Source: Hahellaceae bacterium (GTDB lineage Bacteria > Pseudomonadota > Gammaproteobacteria > Pseudomonadales > Oleiphilaceae). Taken from it: a DNA stretch of 64,000 nt. The translations under genes and the position numbers were made by a program. This document shows positions 16,318-25,232 of this stretch, in pieces. Position 1 is the first letter of the stretch, and each line of letters begins with the position of its first letter. Where the stretch lies: contig JADJWY010000023.1 of assembly GCA_016716085.1 (NCBI GenBank), positions 372,001-436,000 on the forward strand, read 5' to 3'. The notes beneath the pieces were generated by a model. The model was given only the letters and a program-made list of their open reading frames with translations. It had not been told where the DNA came from and did not search any database.

Positions 16318-17697
16318 ATGAATAAAAAAATACTGATTGTCGAAGATGACCCCGGTCTGCAGAGTCAGATGCGCTGGTGCTTCGAAAACACCGAAGTGTT
16401 TGTGGCCGATGACCGCGAATCTGCGCTGTCCCAGTTGCGCCGTCATGAGCCTCAGGTTGTGACACTGGATCTTGGCCTGCCGCCGGATCCCGGTGGGGCG
16501 ACCGAGGGCTTCTTCCTGCTCCAGGAGATTCTGGCACTGGCCCCACTCACCAAAGTCATCGTGGTAACCGGAAGGGATGAACGTGAGAATGCCGTCAAAG
16601 CGATCGGCATGGGCGCGTGTGACTACTACCAGAAACCTCTGGATGCGGAGATTCTGAATTTCGTCGTTCAGCGCGGCTTCCGCCTCTATGAACTGGAAAA
16701 AGAAAATCGGGAGTTGACCCAAAACAGCGCCAATAACCGTCTGAAAGGGATTATTGCCTCCAGCCCGAAAATGCTGGAACTCTGCCGCATGGTCGAAAAA
16801 ATTGCCCCGGCTGATTTGACCACCCTGATCTTAGGCGAGACTGGGACGGGGAAGGAGGTTCTGGCCAGAGCGATTCATGATCTCAGCCCGCGCGCTAATC
16901 GCAGCTTCAGCGCCATCAACTGTGCCGCCATTCCCGAAAACCTGCTCGAAAGTGAGCTTTTCGGTCATGAAAAAGGGGCCTTTACAGGTGCGTCGCAGCT
17001 CAAAAAAGGCAAAGTCGAGCTGGCCGACGGCGGCACGCTTTTTCTGGATGAAATCGGCGACATGCCGCTGCCTCTGCAGGCCAAAATGCTGCGTTTTCTG
17101 CAGGAACGCGTCATTGAACGCGTGGGCGGCGTGAAGGAAATTCCGGTCAATGTCCGAGTATTGTGTGCCACCCACCGGGATGTTCAGGCACTGATTCGTG
17201 ACGGCAGCTTCCGGGAAGATCTGTATTACCGCATCAGCGAGCTCACTCTGAACGTCCCCCCGCTGCGGGAGCGACGGGAAGATGCGGTGATGATTGCCCG
17301 ATCACTGATCAACACCTTTTGTCACAGCATGGACAAGCCCGGCCTCATCCTCAGTGATGATGCGGTCAAAGCCGTGCAGACTTATGAATGGCCCGGCAAT
17401 GTGAGGGAGCTGATTAATAAGGTCAAACGCGCCGTGATTATGTGTGATGGTAAACGGATCAGCGCACGCGATCTTGATCTGGAAGCCCAGGATACCATTA
17501 CCTTACATGATGTGCTGAATCTCCGACAGGTTCGCGAAGACGCTGAAAAACAGGCCATCCTGAACGCGCTCCAGAATACGCAGTTCAACATGGCCAAGAC
17601 CTCCCGACTGCTGGGAATCACCCGCCCAACGCTGTACAACCTGACCGACAAATATGGCATCGACACCAGCAGCTCCAGCAACAAGGACGAGGAGTGA
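16318..17697 (+). CDS. prsR: XrtA/PEP-CTERM system sigma-54 response regulator PrsR
   Basis: 459 residues. Receiver domain with VEDD acidic pocket and phospho-acceptor Asp51 in VTLDLGLPPDPGG. AAA+ domain from about 145: Walker A LGETGTGKEVLA, the sigma-54 contact loop EKGAFTGASQ, and Walker B GGTLFLDEIGDMPL. A C-terminal Fis-type HTH (NMAKTSRLLGITRPTLYNL) completes an NtrC-type activator. It would activate sigma-54 promoters of PEP-CTERM/exopolysaccharide genes when phosphorylated by PrsK. It is separated from prsK only by the insertion sequence, so its expression may now depend on readthrough or on a promoter in the IS. The stop overlaps the prsT start (GTGA). Confidence 0.95.
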   Translation: MNKKILIVEDDPGLQSQMRWCFENTEVFVADDRESALSQLRRHEPQVVTLDLGLPPDPGGATEGFFLLQEILALAPLTKVIVVTGRDERENAVKAIGMGACDYYQKPLDAEILNFVVQRGFRLYELEKENRELTQNSANNRLKGIIASSPKMLELCRMVEKIAPADLTTLILGETGTGKEVLARAIHDLSPRANRSFSAINCAAIPENLLESELFGHEKGAFTGASQLKKGKVELADGGTLFLDEIGDMPLPLQAKMLRFLQERVIERVGGVKEIPVNVRVLCATHRDVQALIRDGSFREDLYYRISELTLNVPPLRERREDAVMIARSLINTFCHSMDKPGLILSDDAVKAVQTYEWPGNVRELINKVKRAVIMCDGKRISARDLDLEAQDTITLHDVLNLRQVREDAEKQAILNALQNTQFNMAKTSRLLGITRPTLYNLTDKYGIDTSSSSNKDEE

Positions 17698-20192
17698 CCC
17701 CTCTGCTCAGGTTATTGTTGGGTTTGTTTCTGGCGTTGGCGGGCCTGGTGGGTTGCCAGAAGGATGAAAACCCGGATCAGAAAGCTCGCTCTCAATACGA
17801 AAGCCACCTGGATCAGGCGCGATTTTTTCAGTCGCAGGGGCAACTCAAAGCCGGTATGACAGAAGCGCGTCATGCCATCGCGCTGGATCCTGATCGACGG
17901 GAAGCCTATCTGGTCGTCGCCCAAACGCTCTTGCTCAGCGGTGACGCAGACCGCGCCATCAAAGCCTACACGGAACTGCTGACCGAAAATCCGGAAAGTG
18001 CCTCATCCACCCTGCTTGACGAAGCGCGCCTGGGGCTGGCGAGTGCCTATCTGCTCAAAGGCCAGCTCGAAGAAGCGAAGGTCTACCTGGATGAGATGCT
18101 GGCAACCTCAGACTCCCACCGCTTAGCCCAATATGACTTGCGAATTCAGATTGCGCTGGTCGAAGGCTTACTGGAGGAAGCCGATCGATTGCTGACGGAG
18201 GCAGAGGCGCTCACCCCAGACGCGACGCCATTTCCCCTCAGACGCTCTCAGTTGAGTTTTTATCGTGGTGATAGTCAGGATGCGATCGCGCAGGCCCGCA
18301 CGATTGTGGAAAATGACCCGGACAACTCGGATACCTGGCTCTGGCTGGCACAATTGCTCACACGCGAGGGACGGCTGGAAGAAGCTGAAACCGCTTACCG
18401 GCGGGCATTAGAGGAAATTGGTCAGATTGATGTGATGACCTTGAAAAAATATCAGACCATCGACCAGTTCGCCGCCGTTTTACGCCAGCGGGGAAAGGCT
18501 GCCGAAGCCGACACCTATCAGGAAGTCCTGACAAATTCCGGGCCCGGGCAACTACGTTCCCGCTACCTGGAAGCATTGGCGCTTTACCGCTCCTCGCTGT
18601 ACGCCGATGCCAGTGAAAAACTGGGGGATATTCTCAGGCAAGCACCCGAACACCGGGAGGCCGGTGTACTGGCAGGACTGGTGGCCTACAAACGACATCA
18701 CTGGCAACGTGCCGAAGAACTGTTGAGTCGCTACCTCAGCCCTTTCGATCCCCCGGAAACACGGGACACGCTGTCAGCCGTGCGCCAGCGTATCGTGCAA
18801 AACAAAGCCCTTCGGCACCTGAGAAAAGCCCTTGAGGTGCCTGCATCCCCGACGACAGATCTGTCCCAGGTGCCTTTGTTCAAACGCCTGTCCCCCTGTC
18901 TGAGAGATGCACTGCCTGCCATGGAGGGGGGTATTGACAGCACGGAGGCAGACCAGCTGCTCGCTGGCTGCGTTGCGAAGGGAAATGCGAATGACGCTGC
19001 CGTGATGGCTTACCTTCTGGGCCTGGGTAGCGCAAACCAAACCGAGGTCGCTATCGGCCATTTGCGCCAGGCAATCAGTCTGGCCCCCTCATTCCGGGAG
19101 GCCTTCCATCAAATCCTTGCGCTGGAAAAGGCGTCTAACCGATGGGATGCGCTCATCACTCACTGCCTCGAAGGGCTTTCCCAGTTTCCCGATGATGTTT
19201 TTTTGCTGGATGCCCTGCTTCTGGCTGCACAGGAAAGTGATGACGCTCTCCGCATCATGCAATCCCTCGACGGTGTTCTGCAGCAGCATCCTCAGGCCTT
19301 GCCATTACAGACCCTCGCAGATTTTTATCTGCGCACAGACGACCTGAACACAGCCAAAGCAGTACTGGATCGTGCGCGGTCCCTTCCGGGTGTCGCCGAT
19401 GCCGACAGCTTTAAATCGCTGGACTTGCGAATTTTGTCGGCGCTTGCCATACGCGAATCGGAGCAGGCATCCTTCGAACAGGCCTATCAGATTGCGGAAT
19501 CCGCCGCTCACCGTTACAACAACGATATCGAGGCACTGTTACTTCCGGTTGCAATCGCCTTTCGCAATGGGCAGCCTGCGGTAGCGGAGCAGCTTAGCCA
19601 GGTCATCAAGGCCCGGTTTCCCGCATCGGGACGGCCAGAAGAAGTCGAAGGCGACTATTACCTGGCCCAGAGCGACTTCAAAGAAGCCGAAAAGCACTTT
19701 CATAAAGCCTGGCTTGCCGCACCCAGTTTCTCGCTGGCAATGAAACGCAGAAATGCGCTGCGCAATGTAGAACAACCCATCCAGGCCCTCGCACTCTTGC
19801 GCGAATGGCTCACCCTCAACCCAAACGATGTGGTTGCACAAAAACGACTGGCGCTGGACTACACCGAACAGACTATGGATACCGAGGCGGAGTACTGGTA
19901 TCGGTCCGCACTCGCAAAGGCACCAGATGACGCACTGATTCTCAACAATCTGGCCTGGATCGCCTTCCGCAAAGAAAATCCGGGGGAAGCACTTGAACTC
20001 TCCCGCCGGGCGTTTCAGCAGGAGCCTGACAATGTTGCCTACCTGGACACATATATCTGGATGCTCTATCAAGGGGGGCTGGTGACAGAAGCACTCGCCG
20101 CCTTACAGGATGGGCTCAGGCGTCATCCAACCTCGCAAGCACTTCGCAAAAGGCTTAAACACATTCGTCAGCAGCCTCAGCCAACGCCATGA
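17694..20192 (+). CDS. prsT: XrtA/PEP-CTERM system TPR-repeat lipoprotein PrsT
   Basis: 832 residues. The N-terminus is a lipoprotein signal (MTPLLRLLLGLFLALAGLVGC) with lipobox LVGC and lipidated Cys21. The rest is a long array of TPR-like helix pairs (for example KAGMTEARHAIALDPDRREA, EAETAYRRALEEI, EAEYWYRSALAKAPDD) with no enzyme motif. The start is GTG overlapping the prsR stop (GTGA), so translation is coupled. In known XrtA loci prsK, prsR and prsT occur together. A scaffold or assembly role at the envelope is likely but not demonstrated by sequence. Confidence 0.9.
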   Translation: MTPLLRLLLGLFLALAGLVGCQKDENPDQKARSQYESHLDQARFFQSQGQLKAGMTEARHAIALDPDRREAYLVVAQTLLLSGDADRAIKAYTELLTENPESASSTLLDEARLGLASAYLLKGQLEEAKVYLDEMLATSDSHRLAQYDLRIQIALVEGLLEEADRLLTEAEALTPDATPFPLRRSQLSFYRGDSQDAIAQARTIVENDPDNSDTWLWLAQLLTREGRLEEAETAYRRALEEIGQIDVMTLKKYQTIDQFAAVLRQRGKAAEADTYQEVLTNSGPGQLRSRYLEALALYRSSLYADASEKLGDILRQAPEHREAGVLAGLVAYKRHHWQRAEELLSRYLSPFDPPETRDTLSAVRQRIVQNKALRHLRKALEVPASPTTDLSQVPLFKRLSPCLRDALPAMEGGIDSTEADQLLAGCVAKGNANDAAVMAYLLGLGSANQTEVAIGHLRQAISLAPSFREAFHQILALEKASNRWDALITHCLEGLSQFPDDVFLLDALLLAAQESDDALRIMQSLDGVLQQHPQALPLQTLADFYLRTDDLNTAKAVLDRARSLPGVADADSFKSLDLRILSALAIRESEQASFEQAYQIAESAAHRYNNDIEALLLPVAIAFRNGQPAVAEQLSQVIKARFPASGRPEEVEGDYYLAQSDFKEAEKHFHKAWLAAPSFSLAMKRRNALRNVEQPIQALALLREWLTLNPNDVVAQKRLALDYTEQTMDTEAEYWYRSALAKAPDDALILNNLAWIAFRKENPGEALELSRRAFQQEPDNVAYLDTYIWMLYQGGLVTEALAALQDGLRRHPTSQALRKRLKHIRQQPQPTP

Positions 20193-20193
20193 A

Positions 20194-20517
20194 TCAATGC
20201 GTCTGACCGGCGCACGTGATGCATTGCGTCGCATAAGGCAGTGCTTTTAAACGACCTGCGGAGATCTCTGCACTGCAGGTTCGGCAGATGCCATACTCGT
20301 TGTTATCAAGCCGAATCAACGCCTGCCGGATTTCACGTATTTCGGTCTCGCTTTCGCGCTGAATGGCCGCCAGCACCTCATCGTTTTCCCGCTCCTGTGC
20401 TTGTTCGGCACTGTCACTGGAATGCTGACCAGTCAAGTCACGGGTCACGGCTTCGAGCCGGGTTTCAAGTTCCGAGAGTTGCGCCAGCAGGCTGGCCTTA
20501 AGTTCAGTACTAACCAT
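20194..20517 (-). CDS. DksA/TraR-family C4 zinc-finger protein
   Basis: About 107 residues with the DksA/TraR layout: an N-terminal helical hairpin (coiled coil) followed by a C4 zinc finger, CRTCSAEI...CITC. The tip of the hairpin is poor in the acidic DxxDxA motif of true DksA, and the protein is shorter, so it belongs with the small DksA/TraR-like proteins rather than DksA itself. ATG at 20517 has AAGGAG 6 nt upstream; an N-terminal extension to 20586 is unlikely. Ends 2 bp from the convergent prsT stop. May modulate RNA polymerase; unproven. Confidence 0.82.
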   Translation of the reverse strand: MVSTELKASLLAQLSELETRLEAVTRDLTGQHSSDSAEQAQERENDEVLAAIQRESETEIREIRQALIRLDNNEYGICRTCSAEISAGRLKALPYATQCITCAGQTH

Positions 20518-20603
20518 GGTTTCTCCTTGCGTTGTATTTGGCCTAGCATGGCGCGTGAGGCACAGAATTGTATTGACACGGGACAACTGGCTGCCGGTTT
20601 AGA

Positions 20604-21347
20604 TCAAGGTTTCCGCTCGCCCAACACCTTGGCTGGAATGCCGCCAACGATCGTATTGTCTGGCACGGCGCGCGTCACCACGGCACCGGCCCCCACCACA
20701 CAGCCCTGCCCCAGGGTCAGATTATTCAGAATCACCGCCTTCGCGCCAATCCAGGCACCCGCACCAATGGTGACGGAGGTTCCATAGTCGTACACGGGTT
20801 GTTTGGCGATCGGCAGGTCAGTCAATCGCAGGTCATAGCCCTCCCCCCCAACAATGTAAACATAGGCGGCAATCAGCGTATCGGCCCCCAGGCGAACCGT
20901 TCCACTGCTGAAGATCTCGGAGTTGAAGCCGATATTCACGCGATCCTCTAGAATGATGTCACCATTTTTACAACTGAGAATGGTGTTGCGACCCACAAAG
21001 ACATCATTACCGATCGTAATGCCCCGGTTGCTTTCACCTTTGGCATCGATCAGGCAGTTGTCATCCAGTACTACGTTATCGCCCAGCGAGATTTTTTCAG
21101 GATGACGCAATGTCAGGTTTGCACCAAAAACCACACCCTTCCCAACGCTTTTGAAAAGGCGTGGGTAGAAAATACGACGCAGGGCAAGCCCCAGAGCCCC
21201 GGGCACCCACCCACAGAGCAGAGTGATCAGCTCAAATTTGATCAGATAACCCAGGCGGGTATTGCCCACCACCAAAATCTGATACTTCCGAATGGCTCCC
21301 CCTTCCACGGCAGCCAGTGTCTTGTTTGATTGATTTGTAGACATCAC
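20604..21347 (-). CDS. Hexapeptide-repeat (left-handed beta-helix) acyltransferase
   Basis: 247 residues. After ~60 residues with an amphipathic or membrane-proximal segment (LITLLCGWVPGALGLALRR), the protein has regular hexapeptide turns (ISLGDNVVLDDNCLIDA, ITIGNDVFVGRNTILS, VTIGAGAWIGAKAVIL) and a typical ending, VVTRAVPDNTIVGGIPAKVL. This fold transfers acetyl or other acyl groups to sugars in capsule, LPS or exopolysaccharide synthesis. Its position near prsKRT fits a surface-polysaccharide role (inference). Acceptor unknown. Confidence 0.84.
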   Translation of the reverse strand: MMSTNQSNKTLAAVEGGAIRKYQILVVGNTRLGYLIKFELITLLCGWVPGALGLALRRIFYPRLFKSVGKGVVFGANLTLRHPEKISLGDNVVLDDNCLIDAKGESNRGITIGNDVFVGRNTILSCKNGDIILEDRVNIGFNSEIFSSGTVRLGADTLIAAYVYIVGGEGYDLRLTDLPIAKQPVYDYGTSVTIGAGAWIGAKAVILNNLTLGQGCVVGAGAVVTRAVPDNTIVGGIPAKVLGERKP

Positions 21348-21436
21348 TCTCTTTCCCTTGATTCATCACGGCAAATTATAAGACAGGCTGGGACATCCCG
21401 CTTCCCGATCAAGTAGCAAAAAGGTAATTTTCCCGG

Positions 21437-21464
21437 TTGACACTGCCACTTTTTCTAGTATCAT
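21437..21464 (+). promoter_or_regulatory. Sigma-70 promoter of the tRNA-Ser gene
   Basis: Perfect -35 TTGACA (21437-21442) and -10 TATCAT (21459-21464) with 16-bp spacing, followed by a GC-containing discriminator. Transcription would start about 30 bp before the tRNA. Confidence 0.8.
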
Positions 21465-21502
21465 GCGGCTTCACTTCTTCAGGGATCTTCCCTGGATCAC
21501 TC

Positions 21503-21593
21503 GGTGGGCTGGCAGAGTGGTTGAATGCAGCGGTCTTGAAAACCGCCGTAGGTTAATAGCCTACCCGGGGTTCGAATCCCTGGCCCACCGCCA
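21503..21593 (+). tRNA. tRNA-Ser (anticodon TGA, 21537-21539)
   Basis: Type II tRNA of 91 nt including an encoded CCA. Acceptor stem GGTGGGC pairs with GCCCACC; anticodon arm GCGGTCTTGAAAACCGC carries TGA and reads UCA/UCG codons. A long variable arm (GTAGGTTAATAGCCTAC) is typical of tRNA-Ser, and the T arm reads GGGGTTCGAATCCC. The strong TTGACA promoter lies upstream. Confidence 0.98.
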
Positions 21594-21742
21594 CTTTCCC
21601 TCCTGACCAAGGCGTCATGCAGGGAACAGTCAAACCGAACTTACCAAACTTTCATGTGTGATCTGCCACGACTGACTTTCACCTGTCGCGGGCAAACGCT
21701 ATGATTAAGATTCATTTTCCAACCTGCACAATGAGGAAGACC

Positions 21743-22453
21743 ATGGACAACAAATCACTCGAGCGCACCCCTTCGGTGGCGAGAGCCGAAGTCCTTCAGT
21801 ATGAAACCATCCAACGCATGGACGGAGCAGCCGTTCGCGCGTCCAGCAATGCCGTCCTGCGCAACACTTACTGGCTGCTGGGCAGCACCATCGCTTTCTC
21901 AGCTCTGGTTGCCTATTTAAGCATGTCCGCTCCGCGCCCCGGCATTCTGGTGATGCTGGTCGGCTTTTATGGCTTACTCTTTCTCACCCACAAACTGGCC
22001 AACAGTGCCTGGGGCATTCTGTCCGTGTTCGCCCTGACTGGCTTCATGGGTTATACCCTGGGCCCAATCATTGGTGCTTTTGCCGGCGCGGGTGCCATGC
22101 ACATCGTCGCGAATGCCTTTACGATGACGGCGATTGTGTTCTTTGGTCTGTCGGCCTATGCCATCACCACGAAGAAAGATTTCAGCTTCCTGTCAGGGTT
22201 TCTGACCGCCGGTTTCTTCGTCCTGCTCGGCGTGATGGTGCTGTCATTCTTCTTCAACAGTCCTGCCTTGCAACTGGCGATTTCGGCTGGCTTTGCGATT
22301 TTCTCCTCGGTCGCGATTCTTTATCAGACCAGTGAAATCGTAAAAGGTGGCGAAACCAATTACATCCTGGCCACCGTGACGCTGTTTGTGTCGATCTACA
22401 ACCTGTTTATCAGTCTGCTGAACATCCTGACCGCGCTGAGCGGGGATGACTGA
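21743..22453 (+). CDS. yccA: BAX inhibitor-1 family membrane protein YccA (FtsH modulator)
   Basis: About 236 residues with seven hydrophobic segments (for example NTYWLLGSTIAFSALVAYLS). Signature stretches FTGFLGYTLGP-like (LTGFMGYTLGPIIGAF), TTKKDFSFLSGFL and GGETNYILATVTLFVSIYNL match YccA, which modulates the FtsH protease at the inner membrane. I chose ATG 21743 because AGGAAGA precedes it; a possible -10 (TATGAT, 21700-21705) would place earlier in-frame ATGs at or before the transcript start. Followed by a strong terminator. Confidence 0.93.
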   Translation: MDNKSLERTPSVARAEVLQYETIQRMDGAAVRASSNAVLRNTYWLLGSTIAFSALVAYLSMSAPRPGILVMLVGFYGLLFLTHKLANSAWGILSVFALTGFMGYTLGPIIGAFAGAGAMHIVANAFTMTAIVFFGLSAYAITTKKDFSFLSGFLTAGFFVLLGVMVLSFFFNSPALQLAISAGFAIFSSVAILYQTSEIVKGGETNYILATVTLFVSIYNLFISLLNILTALSGDD

Positions 22454-22475
22454 TCGCCGGTAGATGCGTAGAATC

Positions 22476-22503
22476 AAAGGCCCGTTTCAGACGGGCCTTT
22501 TTT
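22476..22503 (+). terminator. Rho-independent terminator after yccA
   Basis: 10-bp perfect stem AAAGGCCCGT / ACGGGCCTTT, 5-nt loop, T-run. Lies 23 bp after the yccA stop and just before tusD. Confidence 0.92.
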
Positions 22504-22523
22504 ATTTGATCTGGCATGAGAGC

Positions 22524-22922
22524 GTGTCGACCTTGAAGTTTGTTCTCGTTGTTTACGGCGATCCACAGAGCAGTCAAAGCCCCTATACTGCGTTACGCTT
22601 TGCCCAGGCCGCCCTGGCGGCTGGACACACGATTCCGTTGGTCTTTTTTTACCATAACGGCGGTCTGTGCGGTCTGGAAACGGCCATTCCCCCTCAGGAC
22701 GAGCCTTTGATCCTGAATCAGTGGCAGGCCCTGGCCGACAACCACGGAACCGAACTGGTGGTTTGCGTCGGTAGTGCCCTGCGCCGTGGCATCGCCGACA
22801 CACAGGAAGCGAAACGGCACAACACGCACCCCAATCTCCATGCCGCCTTTCGACTCGGCGGACTGGGTGAACTGGTGAGTGCTGGCGCCCTATCCGATCG
22901 ACTCATAACCTTCGCGGACTGA
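22524..22922 (+). CDS. tusD: Sulfurtransferase TusD (DsrE-like)
   Basis: About 132 residues. VVYGDPQSSQSPYTALRFAQ is the DsrE fold start. PLVFFYHNGG and the catalytic cysteine in VVCVGSALRRGI match TusD, the subunit of the TusBCD complex that accepts persulfide sulfur from TusA and passes it to TusE for 2-thiouridine in tRNA. The start is uncertain: GTG 22524 (MSTLKFV) and TTG 22533 are both close to weak GAGAG, and any start before 22500 would lie inside the upstream terminator. First gene of tusDCBE-ybiB. Confidence 0.93.
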   Translation: MSTLKFVLVVYGDPQSSQSPYTALRFAQAALAAGHTIPLVFFYHNGGLCGLETAIPPQDEPLILNQWQALADNHGTELVVCVGSALRRGIADTQEAKRHNTHPNLHAAFRLGGLGELVSAGALSDRLITFAD

Positions 22923-22925
22923 CCC

Positions 22926-23291
22926 ATGGCGACCACGAAATCCTGGCTCATTCTATTTCGACACGGCCCATTTGGTAGCAGCTATGCCCGCGAGGGCCTG
23001 GACACGGCGCTCGTAATGGGCGCATTTGACCAAAACCCCACCGTCATTTTCGAGGGTGACGCCCTGCTTCTGCTTCTCAAGTCTGCAAATTCCGATGCGC
23101 TGAGCCTTAAATCAATCAGCAAGGGCTTTTCGGCACTGCCGATGTATGGCATTGAACAACTCTGTGTGCGGGGCTGCGACCTGGAACGACTGGGCCTGAC
23201 CCCCATTGATCTGAGCGTTCCTGTCGAGGTGTTAAGTGACGACGACCTCCGACAATACCTCCACCACGCTGATCATGTACTGAGTTTTTAA
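22926..23291 (+). CDS. tusC: Sulfur relay protein TusC (DsrF-like)
   Basis: 121 residues. WLILFRHGPFGSSYAREGLDT and VIFEGDALLLLLK match the DsrF/TusC fold, and the C-terminus (EVLSDDDLRQYLHHADHVLSF) is typical. It is the non-catalytic core of the TusBCD hexamer. It starts 3 bp after tusD and its stop directly adjoins the tusB ATG, so the genes are co-translated. Confidence 0.93.
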   Translation: MATTKSWLILFRHGPFGSSYAREGLDTALVMGAFDQNPTVIFEGDALLLLLKSANSDALSLKSISKGFSALPMYGIEQLCVRGCDLERLGLTPIDLSVPVEVLSDDDLRQYLHHADHVLSF

Positions 23292-23594
23292 ATGAGCACC
23301 TTGCACATCCTCAATAAGGGCCTGCTGCAGGCCGCGCTCCTGGACCGTCTGTTACTGACCGCCAGCTCCGGCGATCATTTGATGCTAACCGAAGACGCCG
23401 TCATCTGGGCGTGCTCCACCGAGCTTGGCAGCCGTCTCCAGCAGGCAGGCCTGGAGTTGACGGTCAGCGCACTGCAACCGGATTTACAGGCACGGGGACT
23501 GGAGTCCCGAATTTTGCCGGATATTGCGTGTGTTGAAGATGCTGCGTTTGTGCAGGCGGTGTGCACTTGTCAGCGCGTGCTGTCCTGGTTTTAA
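23292..23594 (+). CDS. tusB: Sulfur relay protein TusB (DsrH-like)
   Basis: 100 residues. STLHILNK at the N-terminus, the GDHLMLTEDAVIWA strand and the ending CQRVLSWF are DsrH/TusB hallmarks. Third subunit of the TusBCD complex for tRNA 2-thiolation. No spacer to tusC; 15 bp to tusE. Confidence 0.92.
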   Translation: MSTLHILNKGLLQAALLDRLLLTASSGDHLMLTEDAVIWACSTELGSRLQQAGLELTVSALQPDLQARGLESRILPDIACVEDAAFVQAVCTCQRVLSWF

Positions 23595-23609
23595 CGGGGG
23601 TTTTACCGT

Positions 23610-23915
23610 ATGCAGTTGGATCAGGACGGCTTCCTGGCCGATCACACAGACTGGACACCCGAAATCGCGGAAGCACTGGCCAGCCAACATGGAATCGCCC
23701 TGACCCCGGCACATTGGGAAATTCTTCACGCGATCCGGGGGTTTTACGACGAATTTGGTCTTTCGCCCATTAACCGCGCCTTGGTAAAGTACATCGGGCA
23801 GCGCTTCGGCCCGCAGAAAGGTCAATCGGTTTACCTGCTCACCTTGTTCCCGGGCGGCCCGGCCAAGCTTGCGTGCAAGATTGCCGGTCTGCCCAAACCC
23901 CATAACTGTCTTTGA
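23610..23915 (+). CDS. tusE: Sulfurtransferase TusE (DsrC family)
   Basis: 101 residues. LDQDGFLADHTDWTPEIAEAL, then FYDEFGLSPINRALVKYI, and the conserved tail KIAGLPKPHNCL whose penultimate Cys accepts the persulfide from TusD and hands it to MnmA. A second Cys ten residues before (KLACKIAG) is also present, as in many DsrC/TusE proteins. Overlaps or abuts the start of ybiB. Confidence 0.95.
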   Translation: MQLDQDGFLADHTDWTPEIAEALASQHGIALTPAHWEILHAIRGFYDEFGLSPINRALVKYIGQRFGPQKGQSVYLLTLFPGGPAKLACKIAGLPKPHNCL

Positions 23916-23929
23916 ATGGAATGCCCCAG

Positions 23930-24952
23930 ATGAACGCCACGCGCCACGCCGATAGAAATCATCAGAGCCGCGAAGAAAACGAACACCCTTTTGCGCCCTT
24001 TGTTCGCATTCTGGGTAAGGGAAAGAAAGGGTCGCGCTCCCTGACGCGCGAGGAAGCGCGCGAGGCGATGCGGATGATCCTGGCTGATGAAGCCCTCGAC
24101 CTGCAAGTGGGTGCCTTCCTGATGCTGCTGCGGGTCAAAGAGGAAACCGCCGAAGAACTTGCCGGCTTTGTCGAAGCGGCCAAAGATGCCTTCCAGGCAC
24201 CCGCCGATCTCAAGGTGGATATTGACTGGAGTTCCTATGCCGGGAAACGCCGCCACCTGCCCTGGTTCCTGCTGGCCCTGAAAACACTGGCGCAGGCGGG
24301 ACATCGTATTCTGATTCACGGCACCGAAGGTCACACTCATGGCCGAATCTACACCTCATCGCTGGCAGAGCAGATCGGTATTCCCATCTGCACGGACTGG
24401 AAAGCCACCCGCGCTGCGCTGGATCAGGTCAACATTGCCTATCTGCCCTTGGCCAGCCTGAGCCCCCAACTGGAGCGTATTATTCAAATGCGTAATGTGC
24501 TCGGTTTGCGCAGCCCGGTGCATTCGCTGTCACGCCTGCTCAACCCGCTGAACGCCCCTCTGGTGATGCAAGGGATTTTTCACCCGCCTTACGCGCCATT
24601 GCATCAGGAAACTGGCCATTTGCTGGGCTACCCGACCACACTGGTGATCAAGGGCGATGGTGGCGAAATTGAACGTAACCCCGATGCCGCCTGCACCTTG
24701 TACCTTTCGCATGAGGGCGCCACAACCACCGAAGAATGGCCCGCCCTCTATAGCCAGCGGCACATGAAAGGTGACGATCTAAGCGAGAGCTATCTGAAAG
24801 CGATCTGGGACGGCACCGAAGAAGATGAATACGCTTTCGGTGCGATTACGGGGACGCTTGCCCTGGCCTTACGGGGATTGGGCAAGGCGCTGGATGCCGA
24901 TTCTGCGCAGCAGATGGCTGAGGGTTTGTGGCGGGGGCGGAGGGCTGGGTAG
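23930..24952 (+). CDS. ybiB: Glycosyltransferase-family YbiB (TrpD2-like, anthranilate phosphoribosyltransferase fold)
   Basis: About 341 residues. Helical N-terminal domain (LTREEAREAMRMILADEALD) and core with ILIHGTEGHTHGRIYT at the phosphoribosyl-site position, then MRNVLGLRSPVHSLSRLLNP and VIKGDGGEIERNP. These are the TrpD2/YbiB variants of the TrpD fold. YbiB proteins bind nucleic acids and their physiological role is not settled. Start candidates are TTG 23912, ATG 23921 and ATG 23930; the last has GGA 9 nt upstream. Last gene of the tus operon. Confidence 0.88.
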   Translation: MNATRHADRNHQSREENEHPFAPFVRILGKGKKGSRSLTREEAREAMRMILADEALDLQVGAFLMLLRVKEETAEELAGFVEAAKDAFQAPADLKVDIDWSSYAGKRRHLPWFLLALKTLAQAGHRILIHGTEGHTHGRIYTSSLAEQIGIPICTDWKATRAALDQVNIAYLPLASLSPQLERIIQMRNVLGLRSPVHSLSRLLNPLNAPLVMQGIFHPPYAPLHQETGHLLGYPTTLVIKGDGGEIERNPDAACTLYLSHEGATTTEEWPALYSQRHMKGDDLSESYLKAIWDGTEEDEYAFGAITGTLALALRGLGKALDADSAQQMAEGLWRGRRAG

Positions 24953-25232
24953 CTGTAGCCCACGCCAACCGCTTCGAAAGAGCCCCACACAAGTACAAAA
25001 TACAAACACCTTCCACTAGGATCAAAGATCAAAGATCAAAGATCAAAGGAATTAAGCGTTGCCGTAGGAACCAAAACCATCCGAGTGACCGCCCTCAGTC
25101 AAGAGATTCAGCTTGAGCAGCAAATTTATTGCCAGCCTCGTTGTGATCAAATATTAAACACCCTCACACGTACAATCTTTACTCATTTTGTAGTTTCTTG
25201 AAGAGGGGAGATCGTCGCCCCTGACATTTCCC
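24953..25232. other. Intergenic boundary between tus operon and Rhs island
   Basis: No ORF of note. It holds the 7-bp tandem repeat at 25021-25048 and becomes visibly AT-richer towards the immunity gene, marking the island edge. No tRNA, integrase or attachment-like repeat was seen here. Confidence 0.6.
25021..25048 (+). repeat. Tandem repeat, 4 copies of ATCAAAG
   Basis: Four perfect 7-bp copies in non-coding DNA between ybiB and the end of the Rhs immunity gene. Same unit length as, but unrelated in sequence to, the repeat at the 5' end of the Rhs locus. Confidence 0.95.

Noticed and set aside
22464..22523. Upstream start for tusD at 22464
   Set aside because: It would lie across the yccA terminator (22476-22503) and add residues unlike TusD.
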